Origin: an uncultured Collinsella sp.
GTDB lineage: Bacteria > Actinomycetota > Coriobacteriia > Coriobacteriales > Coriobacteriaceae
Assembly: GCA_902470835.1 (NCBI GenBank)
Contig: CABRHR010000007.1
Coordinates: 1 to 45,104, forward strand
Length of the DNA stretch: 45,104 nucleotides
Direction of reading: 5' to 3'
Below the pieces are notes generated by a model, which did not search any database, was not told where the DNA came from, and saw nothing but the letters and a program-made list of their open reading frames with translations. The translations under genes were made by a program, and so were the position numbers. Of the stretch, positions 25,552-33,972 are shown piece after piece. The first letter of the stretch is position 1. Each line of letters begins with the position of its first letter.

Positions 25552-25612
25552 TATTGTTAGTGCTATACTAACAATAACGATTACTGATTAGCGCGCCGGT
25601 TTCGGCCGGCGC
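25552..25612 (+). promoter_or_regulatory. two hairpins and an extended -10 box between the PFL chains
   Basis: TATTGTTAGT (25552-25561) and ACTAACAATA (25567-25576) form a perfect stem directly after the stop. The same bases contain TGCTATACT (25561-25569), an extended -10 sequence. A second stem, GCGCCGG/CCGGCGC (25593-25599 and 25606-25612), lies next to the ribosome site of the small chain. There is no T-run. They could stabilise the mRNA or set extra expression of the small chain. Confidence 0.55.
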
Positions 25613-25635
25613 CTATCAATCGAAGGAGACACATT

Positions 25636-25887
25636 ATGAAGGTTTCTGAAGTTTCCGAGACTCAGGCCGATAACCTGGTCCACATGCTCGACGCTTACGC
25701 CGAGAAGGGTGGCCACCACCTGAACATCAACGTCTTCAACCGTGAGACGCTGCTCGACGCTCAGGCTCACCCCGAGAAGTACCCGCAGCTGACCATCCGC
25801 GTTTCCGGCTATGCCGTGAACTTCCACACGCTCACCAAGGAGCAGCAGGACGAGGTCATCTCCCGTACCTTCCACGACAAGTTCTAA
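25636..25887 (+). CDS. pyruvate formate-lyase glycyl-radical chain (GrcA/YfiD-like)
   Basis: An 83-residue protein equal to the C-terminal domain of PFL: KGGHHLNINVFNRETLLDA, PEKYPQLTIRVSGYAVNF and LTKEQQDEVISRTFH. The radical-bearing glycine is Gly58 in RVSGYAV. In E. coli the stand-alone YfiD/GrcA repairs oxygen-cleaved PFL, and there an intact PFL also exists. Here the large chain upstream has no such domain, so this chain should be an obligatory subunit. Together the two chains cover a complete PFL with no overlap. AAGGAG precedes ATG 25636. The activase gene is 7.2 kb downstream. Confidence 0.93.
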   Translation: MKVSEVSETQADNLVHMLDAYAEKGGHHLNINVFNRETLLDAQAHPEKYPQLTIRVSGYAVNFHTLTKEQQDEVISRTFHDKF

Positions 25888-25911
25888 AGGGGTTTAACTC
25901 CTGCAGGATTG

Positions 25912-26036
25912 CCGGGGCTGTTTGGGCTACCTCCCAAAACGTCCTCGGACATGCAAAGAGGCTCGCTGCGCACTTTGTGCGGCGAGCCTCTTTGCGTCCT
26001 GCGGAATGTTTTGGGAGGTAGCCCAAACAGCCCCGG
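25912..26036 (+). repeat. nested palindrome, family copy 1
   Basis: Perfect 29-bp outer arms at 25912-25940 (starting CCGGGGCTGTTTGGGC) and 26008-26036. Perfect 14-bp inner arms, GCAAAGAGGCTCGC (25953-25966) and its complement (25982-25995). Between them lie 12-base unpaired strands, GTCCTCGGACAT (25941-25952) and GTCCTGCGGAAT (25996-26007). It starts 25 bp after the stop of the glycyl-radical gene. There is no T-run. Confidence 0.92.
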
Positions 26037-26150
26037 CGGGGGTCCTGTATAGTCATCCTTTAGGCGGAACTCTCCAAATTATTTGGATGAGTCGTCTACT
26101 TACTTGTGCTGTTACCGTCTTCCCGCTGTTGTTGGGGTATGCTTTGTTCG

Positions 26151-26169
26151 TATGTAAACGTATGACATG
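26151..26169 (+). promoter_or_regulatory. LacI-type operator in front of the lacI-family gene
   Basis: TATGTAAACGTATGACATG resembles the two operators at 27300-27335 (TATG.AAACG..TGACAT). It overlaps a possible -10 (TATGTA) with TTGTTG (26129-26134) 16 bp upstream, which points to autorepression. Confidence 0.65.
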
Positions 26170-26187
26170 TTGATGGGGGAGGGTGCT

Positions 26188-27198
26188 ATGGCTCGCGAGA
26201 GTGCTCGTTCTAAGGATACGACTAAGCCTGGCATCAAGGAAGTTGCGGCGGTGGCGGGGGTTTCGCCTACTACGGTATCTCGCGTGCTTAATAATCGCGG
26301 CTATATTAGCCAAGAGACCCGCGATAAGGTCCATGCCGCGATGAAGCGCATCAACTATACGCCCAACGATATCGCCCGTGCCATGCTCAACGGTCGCCTG
26401 AATCTTATCGGTATGATCGTCCCCTATGTCAGCAGTCCGTTTCATGCCCAAGTGGTTCAAGTCATTGAGCATACCCTGGCCGAAAACGGTTTTAAGATGC
26501 TGCTGTGCAATAGCGCCAATCGACCCGAGCTTGAGCGCTCTTATATCGACATGCTTCGACGCAATATGGTTGATGGCGTCATCGTCAACTCGCTTAATAT
26601 CGGTGCCGAGGCGTATGCCGAGATGGGCTTGAGTCTGGTTGGTATCGACTGCGACCTTGGCGAAGCCTCTGTTCAGATTGCGAGCGACAGCTATAGCATC
26701 GGCGAACTTGCCACGCGTCGCCTAATCGATGACGGATGTTCACGCATCCTGTGCCTGCGCAGCAATAGCCGCATGCGCATGCCTGCCAATAAGCGTACCG
26801 ATGCCTACCTCGATGTTGTTGAGCAGGCCGGTTTGCCCGCGCTTGTCCGTGAGGTTGAGTTCGTTAAGCCCGACGACGAAAAGAGCGCGGTCGTTGCGAA
26901 GATCCTCGATGAGAACCCCGATATTGACGGCATCTTTGCGGGAGACGACACGATGGCGGCTATCTGTCTTAACGTGATGAAGCAGCGCGGCTTGAGCGCT
27001 CCGGGCGATATTAAGGTCGTGGGCGCGGATGGTGCCCGCCGCACTATGACGTTTATGCCTGACTTAACAACCGTACGCCAAGATATCGATCGCATCGGAG
27101 AGCTCGCGGCGCAATCCATCATTGCTCTTATTAACGGCGAAAAGCCCGAATCGAATATCAAGCTCCCCGTTGAACTCATTGAGGGTAAAACCGCGTAG
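26188..27198 (+). CDS. LacI-family repressor of the sucrose/fructan gene cluster
   Basis: A 336-residue repressor. The DNA-binding domain (about 16-62) has IKEVAAVAGVSPTTVSRVLN and the hinge region typical of the family, followed by a periplasmic-binding-protein-like sugar domain (DDTMAAICLNVMKQRGLSAP, PDLTTVRQDIDRIGELAA). The start at 26188 has GGGGGAGGG upstream; seven codons of extension are rejected. Matching operators lie in its own promoter and before the GH32 and PTS genes, so it probably controls all three and responds to a phosphorylated or free fructose-containing sugar (inference). Confidence 0.9.
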   Translation: MARESARSKDTTKPGIKEVAAVAGVSPTTVSRVLNNRGYISQETRDKVHAAMKRINYTPNDIARAMLNGRLNLIGMIVPYVSSPFHAQVVQVIEHTLAENGFKMLLCNSANRPELERSYIDMLRRNMVDGVIVNSLNIGAEAYAEMGLSLVGIDCDLGEASVQIASDSYSIGELATRRLIDDGCSRILCLRSNSRMRMPANKRTDAYLDVVEQAGLPALVREVEFVKPDDEKSAVVAKILDENPDIDGIFAGDDTMAAICLNVMKQRGLSAPGDIKVVGADGARRTMTFMPDLTTVRQDIDRIGELAAQSIIALINGEKPESNIKLPVELIEGKTA

Positions 27199-27250
27199 TT
27201 CATCCCGTGCCAAAAGAATTCCTCAAACACCTCTGATGACCGTTCGCCGG

Positions 27251-27339
27251 CATATGTCAACCGTTTGCCGACGACTGGAACTGCGAAAAGACGTATTGGT
27301 ATGAAAACGTTTGACATATGAAAACGATTGACATATCTT
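27251..27339 (+). promoter_or_regulatory. GH32/PTS promoter with tandem LacI-type operators
   Basis: Two operators, TATGAAAACGTTTGACATA (27300-27318) and TATGAAAACGATTGACATA (27317-27335), overlap by two bases. A third related site in opposite orientation begins CATATGTCAACCGTTTGCC (27251). The first operator contains a consensus -35 TTGACA (27311-27316); 17 bp later is TATCTT (27334-27339) as -10. Repressor bound here would cover the whole promoter. Confidence 0.75.
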
Positions 27340-27382
27340 GCAGTTGTACCGAGTTAGTATCTCGTGAGAAAGGAAGTCTCGG

Positions 27383-28765
27383 ATGCACAAGGTGTATTAC
27401 CAGCCTGAGGGAATTTGGGTAGGCGACATCATGCCGTACGGCGAGGACGGCACGTTCTATCTCTATCATCAGCGTGACACGCGAAACCCCGGACCTTTCG
27501 GAGAGCCGTTTGGCTGGGCACTCGCGACAACCAAGGACTTCGTCAATTACAAAGACTTTGGCGAGAGCCTTGAGCGTGGCGGCGACGAGGAAGTCGACCA
27601 GTATGTTTATGCCGGCACGGTGTTTAAGGTGGGCGACAAGTACCATGCGCTCTACACTGGTTGCAATCGCGATAAGGTCAAGGCACGCTTGATGAAGCAG
27701 GTTCTTCTTCACGCAACGAGTGACGACGCCGTCAAGTGGGAGAAGAACATCGCCGAGACGCTGCTTCCGCCCCAGGAGGGTTACGATGACCGCAACTGGC
27801 GCGATCCCTTTGTGCTTTGGGATGAGGAGAACGAAGAGTACATGCTCATCCTCGGCACGCGTGTGGGCGAGGACAAGCGTCTGATGACCGGTCGTCTGGT
27901 CAAGTTCACCTCCAAGGACCTGGATACCTGGGAGTTCCAGGGCGACTGGTGGAATCCGGGCCTGTACACCATGTTCGAGATGCCTGATCTCTTTAAGATG
28001 GGCGACTGGTGGTATCTGGTGTTCTCCGAGTACAGTGATGGCAACAAGACCCGTTACCGCATGTCTCGCTCCATCAACGGTCCTTGGATCACTCCTGCGG
28101 ACGATTCCTTCGATGGCCGCGCGTACTATGCCGCGCGTACCGCATTTGATGGCGAGCGCCGCGTTCTCTTTGGTTGGGTTCCTACGCGTGACGAGGGCGG
28201 CGACCCCAGCTCTTACCTGTGGGGCGGTACCTTTATGCCTCTCGAGATCGTTCAGCGTGCCGACGGAACGCTCGGCACCAAGCTCCCCGACAGCATGCTT
28301 GGCGCCTTTGGCGAGGCTAAGGCAGTCGAGGCCTTTGAGCTTTCCTGCGAGTCGGGCAAGGTCGAGCAGGTGCTCGCCGCGGATGCCGGCTCCACCTATA
28401 TGCTCGACGCCGACATCGAGCTCGCCGGTGACGCTGCCGGCTTCTCGGTGAAGCTTGCCGAGGACGCCGAGTCCGGTCTTGCCTATGAGTTCCGCGCCAA
28501 CCTGCGCGAGGGCAAGCTCGAGTTTACGGCGGCCCCCCAGTATCCGTGGTTCCAGGTCAACAACATGGGCCTCGAGCGTCCGTTGTTCTTTAAGGGCGAG
28601 GGCACTCACCATGTGCGCCTAGTCGTCGACGACGATATCGCGACTATCTTTGTCGATGATGTTGCGCTTAACGCTCGCTTCTGCAATAAGCAGGGCCAGG
28701 GTGTGGCGCTGACGGTCACCGACGGTACGCTCAGGTGCGCAAATGCAACGATCGCGTCTCTGTAA
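27383..28765 (+). CDS. divergent GH32-like beta-fructosidase
   Basis: A 460-residue, signal-less five-bladed-propeller enzyme with a C-terminal beta-sandwich (from about 320). The three acidic residues of GH32 are placed as expected: nucleophile Asp15, Asp141 in NWRDPF and Glu199 in FEMPDLF. The motifs differ from the classic ones, though: WVGDIMP instead of WMNDPNG and EMPD instead of ECPD. It probably hydrolyses a phosphorylated fructosyl sugar in the cytoplasm, but substrate specificity is likely to differ from the canonical enzyme at 30364. AAGGAAG precedes the ATG. It is the first gene after the LacI-controlled promoter. Confidence 0.82.
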   Translation: MHKVYYQPEGIWVGDIMPYGEDGTFYLYHQRDTRNPGPFGEPFGWALATTKDFVNYKDFGESLERGGDEEVDQYVYAGTVFKVGDKYHALYTGCNRDKVKARLMKQVLLHATSDDAVKWEKNIAETLLPPQEGYDDRNWRDPFVLWDEENEEYMLILGTRVGEDKRLMTGRLVKFTSKDLDTWEFQGDWWNPGLYTMFEMPDLFKMGDWWYLVFSEYSDGNKTRYRMSRSINGPWITPADDSFDGRAYYAARTAFDGERRVLFGWVPTRDEGGDPSSYLWGGTFMPLEIVQRADGTLGTKLPDSMLGAFGEAKAVEAFELSCESGKVEQVLAADAGSTYMLDADIELAGDAAGFSVKLAEDAESGLAYEFRANLREGKLEFTAAPQYPWFQVNNMGLERPLFFKGEGTHHVRLVVDDDIATIFVDDVALNARFCNKQGQGVALTVTDGTLRCANATIASL

Positions 28766-28769
28766 TGGC

Positions 28770-28787
28770 ATCAAAACGTTTTATGAT
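28770..28787 (+). promoter_or_regulatory. LacI-type operator before the PTS gene
   Basis: ATCAAAACGTTTTATGAT is a near-perfect palindrome centred on CG in the 45-bp gap between the GH32 and PTS genes. It may be a further site for the same repressor or a catabolite-response-like element. Confidence 0.5.
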
Positions 28788-28810
28788 TTCGTAAGGGAAT
28801 GGAGAGGAAC

Positions 28811-30262
28811 ATGGACTACAAAGTAGTGTCTCAGCAAGTCGTCGATAACGTCGGCGGTCTGGAGAACATCGAGGGCGCCACGCATTGCGTTACGCGTCTG
28901 CGTCTGGTGCTCAAGGATACGAGCAAGTACAACAAGGCCGAGCTCGAGAACATCGATGGCGTCAAGGGCGTGCTGTACAACAGCGGCCAGCTCATGATCA
29001 TCTTCGGTACCGGTACCGTCAACAAGGTCTTCGATGAGTTTATGGCTCTGACGGGCGTTAAGGAGATCAGCGCTTCCGAGGTCAAGGGCGCCGAGGCGGA
29101 CAAGAAGGGCAAGTTCTTCTCGGTCCTCAAGGTATTCTCGGACATCTTTATCCCCATCATTCCCGCTTTCGTCGGCGCTGCTATCATCATCGGCCTTAAG
29201 TCGCTGATCGTTGCCAACGGCCTCTTCGGCATGGAGGGCAGCCTTGCCGACCACAGCGAGTTCCTCAAGAACCTCGCAAGCTTCTTTGCCATTATCGCCA
29301 CCACGTTTGACTACCTGCCTGTCCTGGTTATGTACAGCGCGGTGAAACGTTTTGGCGGTAACCCGATTCTGGGCATCCTCGTCGGTATCGTCATGGTTCA
29401 CCCGAGTCTCATGAACCGTAACACGTTCGTTATGGACCCGACGGGTGCTGAGTACTGGAACTTTGGTCCGCTCTCCATTCCCATGGTTGCTTTCCAGGGC
29501 GGCGTGTTCCCCGCAATCCTGACTGCCTGGTTTATGGCCAAGGTCGAGAAGATCGCCCAGAAGTACATCCCCGAGGTCGTTTCGTTCGTTTTCGTCCCGA
29601 CCGTTACCCTGATTCTTGCTAACGTCGCCCTGTTCACCGTGTTCGGCCCGCTCGGCAACCTGATCGGCGACGTCCTCGCCGGCGTAATCGATATCCTGTA
29701 CAACAGGATGGGCGTCTTTGGTGCCTTTGTCTTCGCCGCGTTCCTGCAGCCGCTTGTCGTTACCGGTACGCATCAGTTCATCCAGGGTATCGAGGCAAAC
29801 CTCGTTGCCACGACTGGCTTCAACTACATCCAGGCCATCTGGTCGGTTTCCATCATCGCCCAGGGCGGCGGCGCCATCGGCATGTACCTCATTCACAAGA
29901 AGCATTCCAAAGAGCGCAACATCTGCATGTCGTCCTTTATCCCGACGCTGGTCGGAATTTCCGAGCCCGCTATCTTCGCTGCAAACATGCGCTACTCGAT
30001 CATCCCGTTCATCTGCGCATGCATCGGCGCAGGCTGCGGCGGTGCCTTCGTCAAGCTCTTTGAGGTGCGCGCCATCGGTCAGGGTCTGACCGGCGTGCTT
30101 GGCCTGCTCATCGTCACGCCCGAGACGCTCGTGTGGTATGTGGCTGGCAATCTCATCGCCTTTATCGTGCCGATCGTCTTGATCTTTGCCTACAACAAGG
30201 CAAAGGGCGTGCCGACCACTGATGAAGAGGGCGCTGGCGCTGGCTTCGATGTCAGCTTCTAG
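28811..30262 (+). CDS. PTS sucrose-type EIIBC component
   Basis: A 483-residue permease. The EIIB domain (about 1-85) carries the phosphorylated Cys26 in GATHCVTRLRL. The EIIC domain (about 105-475) has about ten helices with GTHQFIQGIEAN and SEPAIFAANMR, as in the sucrose/trehalose/beta-glucoside group. It imports and phosphorylates a disaccharide. No EIIA domain is attached, so a shared EIIA is needed. Being flanked by two GH32 genes favours sucrose or short fructans. The start at 28811 follows GGAGAGG. Confidence 0.9.
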   Translation: MDYKVVSQQVVDNVGGLENIEGATHCVTRLRLVLKDTSKYNKAELENIDGVKGVLYNSGQLMIIFGTGTVNKVFDEFMALTGVKEISASEVKGAEADKKGKFFSVLKVFSDIFIPIIPAFVGAAIIIGLKSLIVANGLFGMEGSLADHSEFLKNLASFFAIIATTFDYLPVLVMYSAVKRFGGNPILGILVGIVMVHPSLMNRNTFVMDPTGAEYWNFGPLSIPMVAFQGGVFPAILTAWFMAKVEKIAQKYIPEVVSFVFVPTVTLILANVALFTVFGPLGNLIGDVLAGVIDILYNRMGVFGAFVFAAFLQPLVVTGTHQFIQGIEANLVATTGFNYIQAIWSVSIIAQGGGAIGMYLIHKKHSKERNICMSSFIPTLVGISEPAIFAANMRYSIIPFICACIGAGCGGAFVKLFEVRAIGQGLTGVLGLLIVTPETLVWYVAGNLIAFIVPIVLIFAYNKAKGVPTTDEEGAGAGFDVSF

Positions 30263-30305
30263 TTGAGCCGTTCAGCGTAATCTGAGGATAAGTCCATTTG
30301 AGGAA

Positions 30306-30335
30306 GGGCGTTCGGCTCGTGTGAGTCGAGCGTCC
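30306..30335 (+). terminator. hairpin between the PTS and scrB genes
   Basis: GGGCGTTCGGCTC (30306-30318) and GAGTCGAGCGTCC (30323-30335) pair with two G-T wobbles around a 4-base loop, followed by TTTCC. It could reduce read-through into scrB. Confidence 0.55.
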
Positions 30336-30363
30336 TTTCCCATAGACGAGAAAGTCAACGGCG

Positions 30364-31806
30364 ATGTTTAATCAAAAAAATAAGGTGACACGCGCGGACT
30401 ATGAGCAGTGGCGTGCCGGACAGGATGAGACGGCGGCTCGCATCGCATCCGACCCCGATAGGCTTTTGTTCCATGTGGAGCCTGAGCTTGGCTGGCTCAA
30501 CGACCCCAACGGTTTGGTTCAGATTGGTGATACGTATCACATCTATCATCAATACGATCCGTTCGATGCTGCGCATGGCGGTCCAGTGCTTTGGAACCAT
30601 CTGACGACAAAGGATTTTGTGACGTACGAGAATCACGGCCCCGTGTTGTTCCCCGATTCCGATTTGGATTCGAGTGGAGCGTATTCTGGTTCTGCCTTTG
30701 TACGTGATGGCAAGATTCACTACTTCTATACCGGCAACGTTAAGCATTTTGACCGCGATGATTACGACTACGTGTTGACGGGCCGTGAGCAAAACCAGAT
30801 TCATATGGTTGCCGAGAATCCCGACGAATTGGGCGAGAAGCGCATAGCTGTTGGGCCGGTCGATTACCCCGACGATATCGGTACGCACGTGCGCGACCCC
30901 AAGATCCTTGAACACGACGGTATCTACTACATGGTTCTCGGCGCTCGTACGAAAGACGATCGCGGGTGCGTGCTTGTCTATACCTCGCGTGATCTAGAGG
31001 ACTGGGGCTATGCGACGCGCATTGAGCTGGGCGAGAAGTTTGGCTTTATGTGGGAGTGTCCTGATCTGTTTGAGCTCGATGGCGAGCTTATTCTCGTTTG
31101 CTGTCCGCAGGGCGTGCCCGCCGATGGCTGGCGTTACCGCAATCCGCACCAGTGCGTGTGGTTTTCCATCGAGGCCGATTGGGAGGCGCCGAGCTTTAAG
31201 ATCGCCGGGCAGGGCATGCCTCCGATGGTTGATGCCGGTTTTGATTTCTATGCCCCGCAGTCCTTTGAGGATGCGGCAGGTCGACGCTTGATGATCGGAT
31301 GGTCGGGTTGCCCCGATACGATGGCAGAAAGCCCGACGGTGGCACGCGGATGGCAGTGCGCGTTGACGGTGCCGAGAGAGCTGAGCATGCGTAGCGGTAA
31401 GCTCTGCCAGCAGCCGGCGCACGAGATCGAAGTGCTGCGCGGCGACTGCGTTCGCGCGACAGGCGGTGAAACCGTTGAGGAGCCGGGCCGCCTGTTTGAT
31501 TTTGTGGTTTCCTGTGAGGGAGCCAAGATGGTCGAGCTCGAAATCCGCAAGGGTGTCTTTGTGCGCTATACGGACGGGATGCTTACCCTCGACATGGGTG
31601 ACGAAGGCTATGGGCGCGACCAGAGGTCGATCGAGCTCAGCGAGCTTCGCGATTTGCGCGTGCTTTCGGACACTACGATGGTCGAGATTTTTGCCAACGG
31701 TGGCGAGGCAGCACTTACGAGCCGTACCTATTCGTCGGCGGTTCCGGCGATGGCGCTGCACGCCGAGGGTGCGGCGTCGATGGATTTCTACCGCCTCGCT
31801 CATTAA
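30364..31806 (+). CDS. scrB: sucrose-6-phosphate hydrolase, GH32
   Basis: A 480-residue GH32 enzyme with canonical motifs: WLNDPNG (nucleophile Asp47), VRDPK (Asp178) and WECPDLF (acid/base Glu231). A C-terminal beta-sandwich begins near residue 345. It lacks a signal peptide, so it would cleave sucrose 6-phosphate from the PTS into glucose 6-phosphate and fructose in the cytoplasm. The ribosome site is weak (GAGAAAG). Base composition is slightly less GC-rich than the GH32 gene upstream, and the two are only distantly related. Confidence 0.9.
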   Translation: MFNQKNKVTRADYEQWRAGQDETAARIASDPDRLLFHVEPELGWLNDPNGLVQIGDTYHIYHQYDPFDAAHGGPVLWNHLTTKDFVTYENHGPVLFPDSDLDSSGAYSGSAFVRDGKIHYFYTGNVKHFDRDDYDYVLTGREQNQIHMVAENPDELGEKRIAVGPVDYPDDIGTHVRDPKILEHDGIYYMVLGARTKDDRGCVLVYTSRDLEDWGYATRIELGEKFGFMWECPDLFELDGELILVCCPQGVPADGWRYRNPHQCVWFSIEADWEAPSFKIAGQGMPPMVDAGFDFYAPQSFEDAAGRRLMIGWSGCPDTMAESPTVARGWQCALTVPRELSMRSGKLCQQPAHEIEVLRGDCVRATGGETVEEPGRLFDFVVSCEGAKMVELEIRKGVFVRYTDGMLTLDMGDEGYGRDQRSIELSELRDLRVLSDTTMVEIFANGGEAALTSRTYSSAVPAMALHAEGAASMDFYRLAH

Positions 31807-31958
31807 CCGTGCATGGAGCACGATTGGACTTGCTGGTCGGAATGTGTCGCAGTTGCCGCGGCCAACTACCGTTTATCGCGTATAGCGACCGTTTGCGGAA
31901 TAAGTAACACTCCTTAATAAACCGTGTAGAATCTCAGCTAAGCACGGAGTTTTCCAGG

Positions 31959-31997
31959 GAGACGCTGTCCTTTGTTGTGCGCAAGGGGCGGCGTCTC
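31959..31997 (+). terminator. terminator after scrB
   Basis: GAGACGC (31959-31965) and GCGTCTC (31991-31997) bracket an inner TCCTTTG/CAAGGGG stem, followed by TTT. A possible -10 TAGAAT (31927-31932) precedes it, so it could instead be a short leader element of the DegV gene. Confidence 0.55.
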
Positions 31998-32081
31998 TTT
32001 GGTGCTTAGATGCCGTTGTGCAACAGCGCGACGCGCGTGTCATGTATTGAAAAGCCAATGTCGAGATGGGTCGTGATAAGA

Positions 32082-32936
32082 ATGGGCAAGTATGTAATCG
32101 TGGTTGAGTCTGGGTCGGATGTGACGCCGGAGCTCTGCGAGCGCTACGGCATCGTGCGCGTGCCCATGCATGTCACGATTGGTGACGAGACCGTCGAGGA
32201 CGGCTCGATCGATCCGCTCGAGATTTATTCGCGCTGCAACGAGTTTGGTGTGATGCCCAAGACCAGTGGCTGTTCGCCAGCGGATTTTGCGCATGTGTAC
32301 GACCGCATCCATGCCGAGCAACCCGACGCGACTATTTTGCATCTTGCATATTCCGAGGCCACGACCTGTTCGCATCAGTCCTCAAAGATTGCGGCCCAGG
32401 GGCGCGACTACGTGTTCTCCATGGACACGCGCTTTGTCTCGGTGGGCCAGTCGCTCGTTGTCGTCGAGACCGCCAAATACATCGAGGCTCACCCCGATGC
32501 CACCGTCGACGAGATCTTTGCATTTACGAACTCCGTCATGGACCGCGTGCTGCTGGGCTTTGTTCCTACCGACCTTGCCTTCCTTAAGGCGGGCGGTCGC
32601 TTGTCCAACGTCGCGTTCCTGGGCGCCCATCTGCTCAAGATTAAGCCCTGCATTGAGGTAACGGGCGGCAAGTTCGTGGCGACTAAGAAGTTTCGCGGCT
32701 CCATGCTCAAGTGCGCCCGTGCCTTTATTGATCACATGGTTGCCAAGGGCGAGATTGACTACTCGCACATCGGTCTGGCGTATTCGGTGGGTCTTTCCGA
32801 GGAACTGCGCGACGACATGGAAGTCTATGCGCACGACCTGGGCTTTAAGGACATTACCTGGACTCAGGTCGGCGGCGTCATATCGAGCCATTGCGGCCCG
32901 ACCGCCTTCGGCGCGGTGCTCACACTCAAGGCGTAA
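32082..32936 (+). CDS. DegV-family fatty-acid-binding protein
   Basis: A 284-residue DegV protein. VVESGSDVTPE is the N-terminal signature, KTSGCSPADF contains the Ser/Thr contacting the lipid carboxylate, and FLKAGGRLSN and ITWTQVGGVISSHCGPTAFG are the C-terminal family stretches. Family members bind long-chain fatty acids and, as FakB, present them to a fatty-acid kinase. The start at 32082 gives the usual N-terminus MGKYVIVVES, although the Shine-Dalgarno is poor. FakA is not in the window. Confidence 0.88.
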   Translation: MGKYVIVVESGSDVTPELCERYGIVRVPMHVTIGDETVEDGSIDPLEIYSRCNEFGVMPKTSGCSPADFAHVYDRIHAEQPDATILHLAYSEATTCSHQSSKIAAQGRDYVFSMDTRFVSVGQSLVVVETAKYIEAHPDATVDEIFAFTNSVMDRVLLGFVPTDLAFLKAGGRLSNVAFLGAHLLKIKPCIEVTGGKFVATKKFRGSMLKCARAFIDHMVAKGEIDYSHIGLAYSVGLSEELRDDMEVYAHDLGFKDITWTQVGGVISSHCGPTAFGAVLTLKA

Positions 32937-32967
32937 GGCCTGGTGTCTATCGATATCTATTGCCTCG

Positions 32968-33004
32968 GCGGCGGGTGGGTTGTGATAACCTTCCCGCCGC
33001 TTTT
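32968..33004 (+). terminator. rho-independent terminator after degV
   Basis: GCGGCGGG (32968-32975) pairs with CCCGCCGC (32993-33000), followed by TTTTG. Confidence 0.85.
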
Positions 33005-33122
33005 GTGTGGGGCCAAATAGAACAACCCAATTGACCGCTAAACCGTTTCACCATCATGCGTATGGGCTAGAATGGCTCTGGCATTTATGTAACTAAAACC
33101 AATGAGAGGCAAGGTAGCGGGA

Positions 33123-33941
33123 ATGGCTGAGATGACGCTCGAGGGTGTGGACGCTCGTCCCGAGGACTCTGCGTTTGCCCTGGGCCGCGTGCATTCGATT
33201 GAGACGATGGGAACGGTCGATGGACCCGGCATCCGCTTTGTGGTGTTTGTTCAGGGCTGCCCCATGCGCTGTGCGTATTGCCACAACCCCGATACCTGGT
33301 CGGTTAACGGCGGCACCATGGTGACCGTCGAGCACCTGATGGACGAGTTCCAGAGCAACCACGAGTTCTATCGCAGCGGCGGAATTACGGTGTCCGGCGG
33401 CGAGCCGCTCCTACAGCCTGAGTTTTTGGCCGACCTGTTCCGTGCAATGCACAACAACCCCGATGGCCGCGTGCATACCTGCTTGGATAGCTGCGGCTAT
33501 GCGTTCGATCCCGCGCATCCCGAGAAGTTCGATGCCGTACTCAACGAGACCGACATGGTACTGCTCGATATTAAGCATGCCGACCCGGTCGAGCATAAAA
33601 AGCTGACCGGTTGTGATCCCGCACGCATCCTGGCGTTTGGCGATGAGCTTGCACGTCGCAAGATTAAGGTCGTTATCCGCCACGTGGTGGTGCCGGGCAT
33701 TACCGACACGGTGGAGGAGTGCGAGGCACTCGGTCGTCTGATCGCTCCATGGCACAACGTGGTCGGTCTGGAGATGCTGCCGTATCACACCATGGGTGTC
33801 GTCAAATATGAGCAGTTGGGGATTCCCTATAAGCTTGAGGGCGTGCCCCAGATGGATACCGCGCGCATGCCCGAGCTGCGCAACGCCGTCATGACGGGCA
33901 TGAAAAAGCGCCGTGCGGAGCTCAGGTCGGCCATCGGCTAA
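33123..33941 (+). CDS. pflA: pyruvate formate-lyase-activating enzyme
   Basis: A 272-residue radical-SAM enzyme. CPMRCAYC (Cys46, Cys50, Cys53) holds the 4Fe-4S cluster and SGGEPLLQPEF is the SAM-binding GGE motif. It generates the glycyl radical on PFL, here on the separate 83-residue chain. It sits 7.2 kb from the PFL genes rather than beside them. I chose ATG 33123 (AGCGGGA upstream); ATG 33102 would add seven residues. Length and motif order match PflA of facultative anaerobes. Confidence 0.93.
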   Translation: MAEMTLEGVDARPEDSAFALGRVHSIETMGTVDGPGIRFVVFVQGCPMRCAYCHNPDTWSVNGGTMVTVEHLMDEFQSNHEFYRSGGITVSGGEPLLQPEFLADLFRAMHNNPDGRVHTCLDSCGYAFDPAHPEKFDAVLNETDMVLLDIKHADPVEHKKLTGCDPARILAFGDELARRKIKVVIRHVVVPGITDTVEECEALGRLIAPWHNVVGLEMLPYHTMGVVKYEQLGIPYKLEGVPQMDTARMPELRNAVMTGMKKRRAELRSAIG

Positions 33942-33972
33942 CAAGCCCGTCCCAAATTGACTACCTTTTAAG

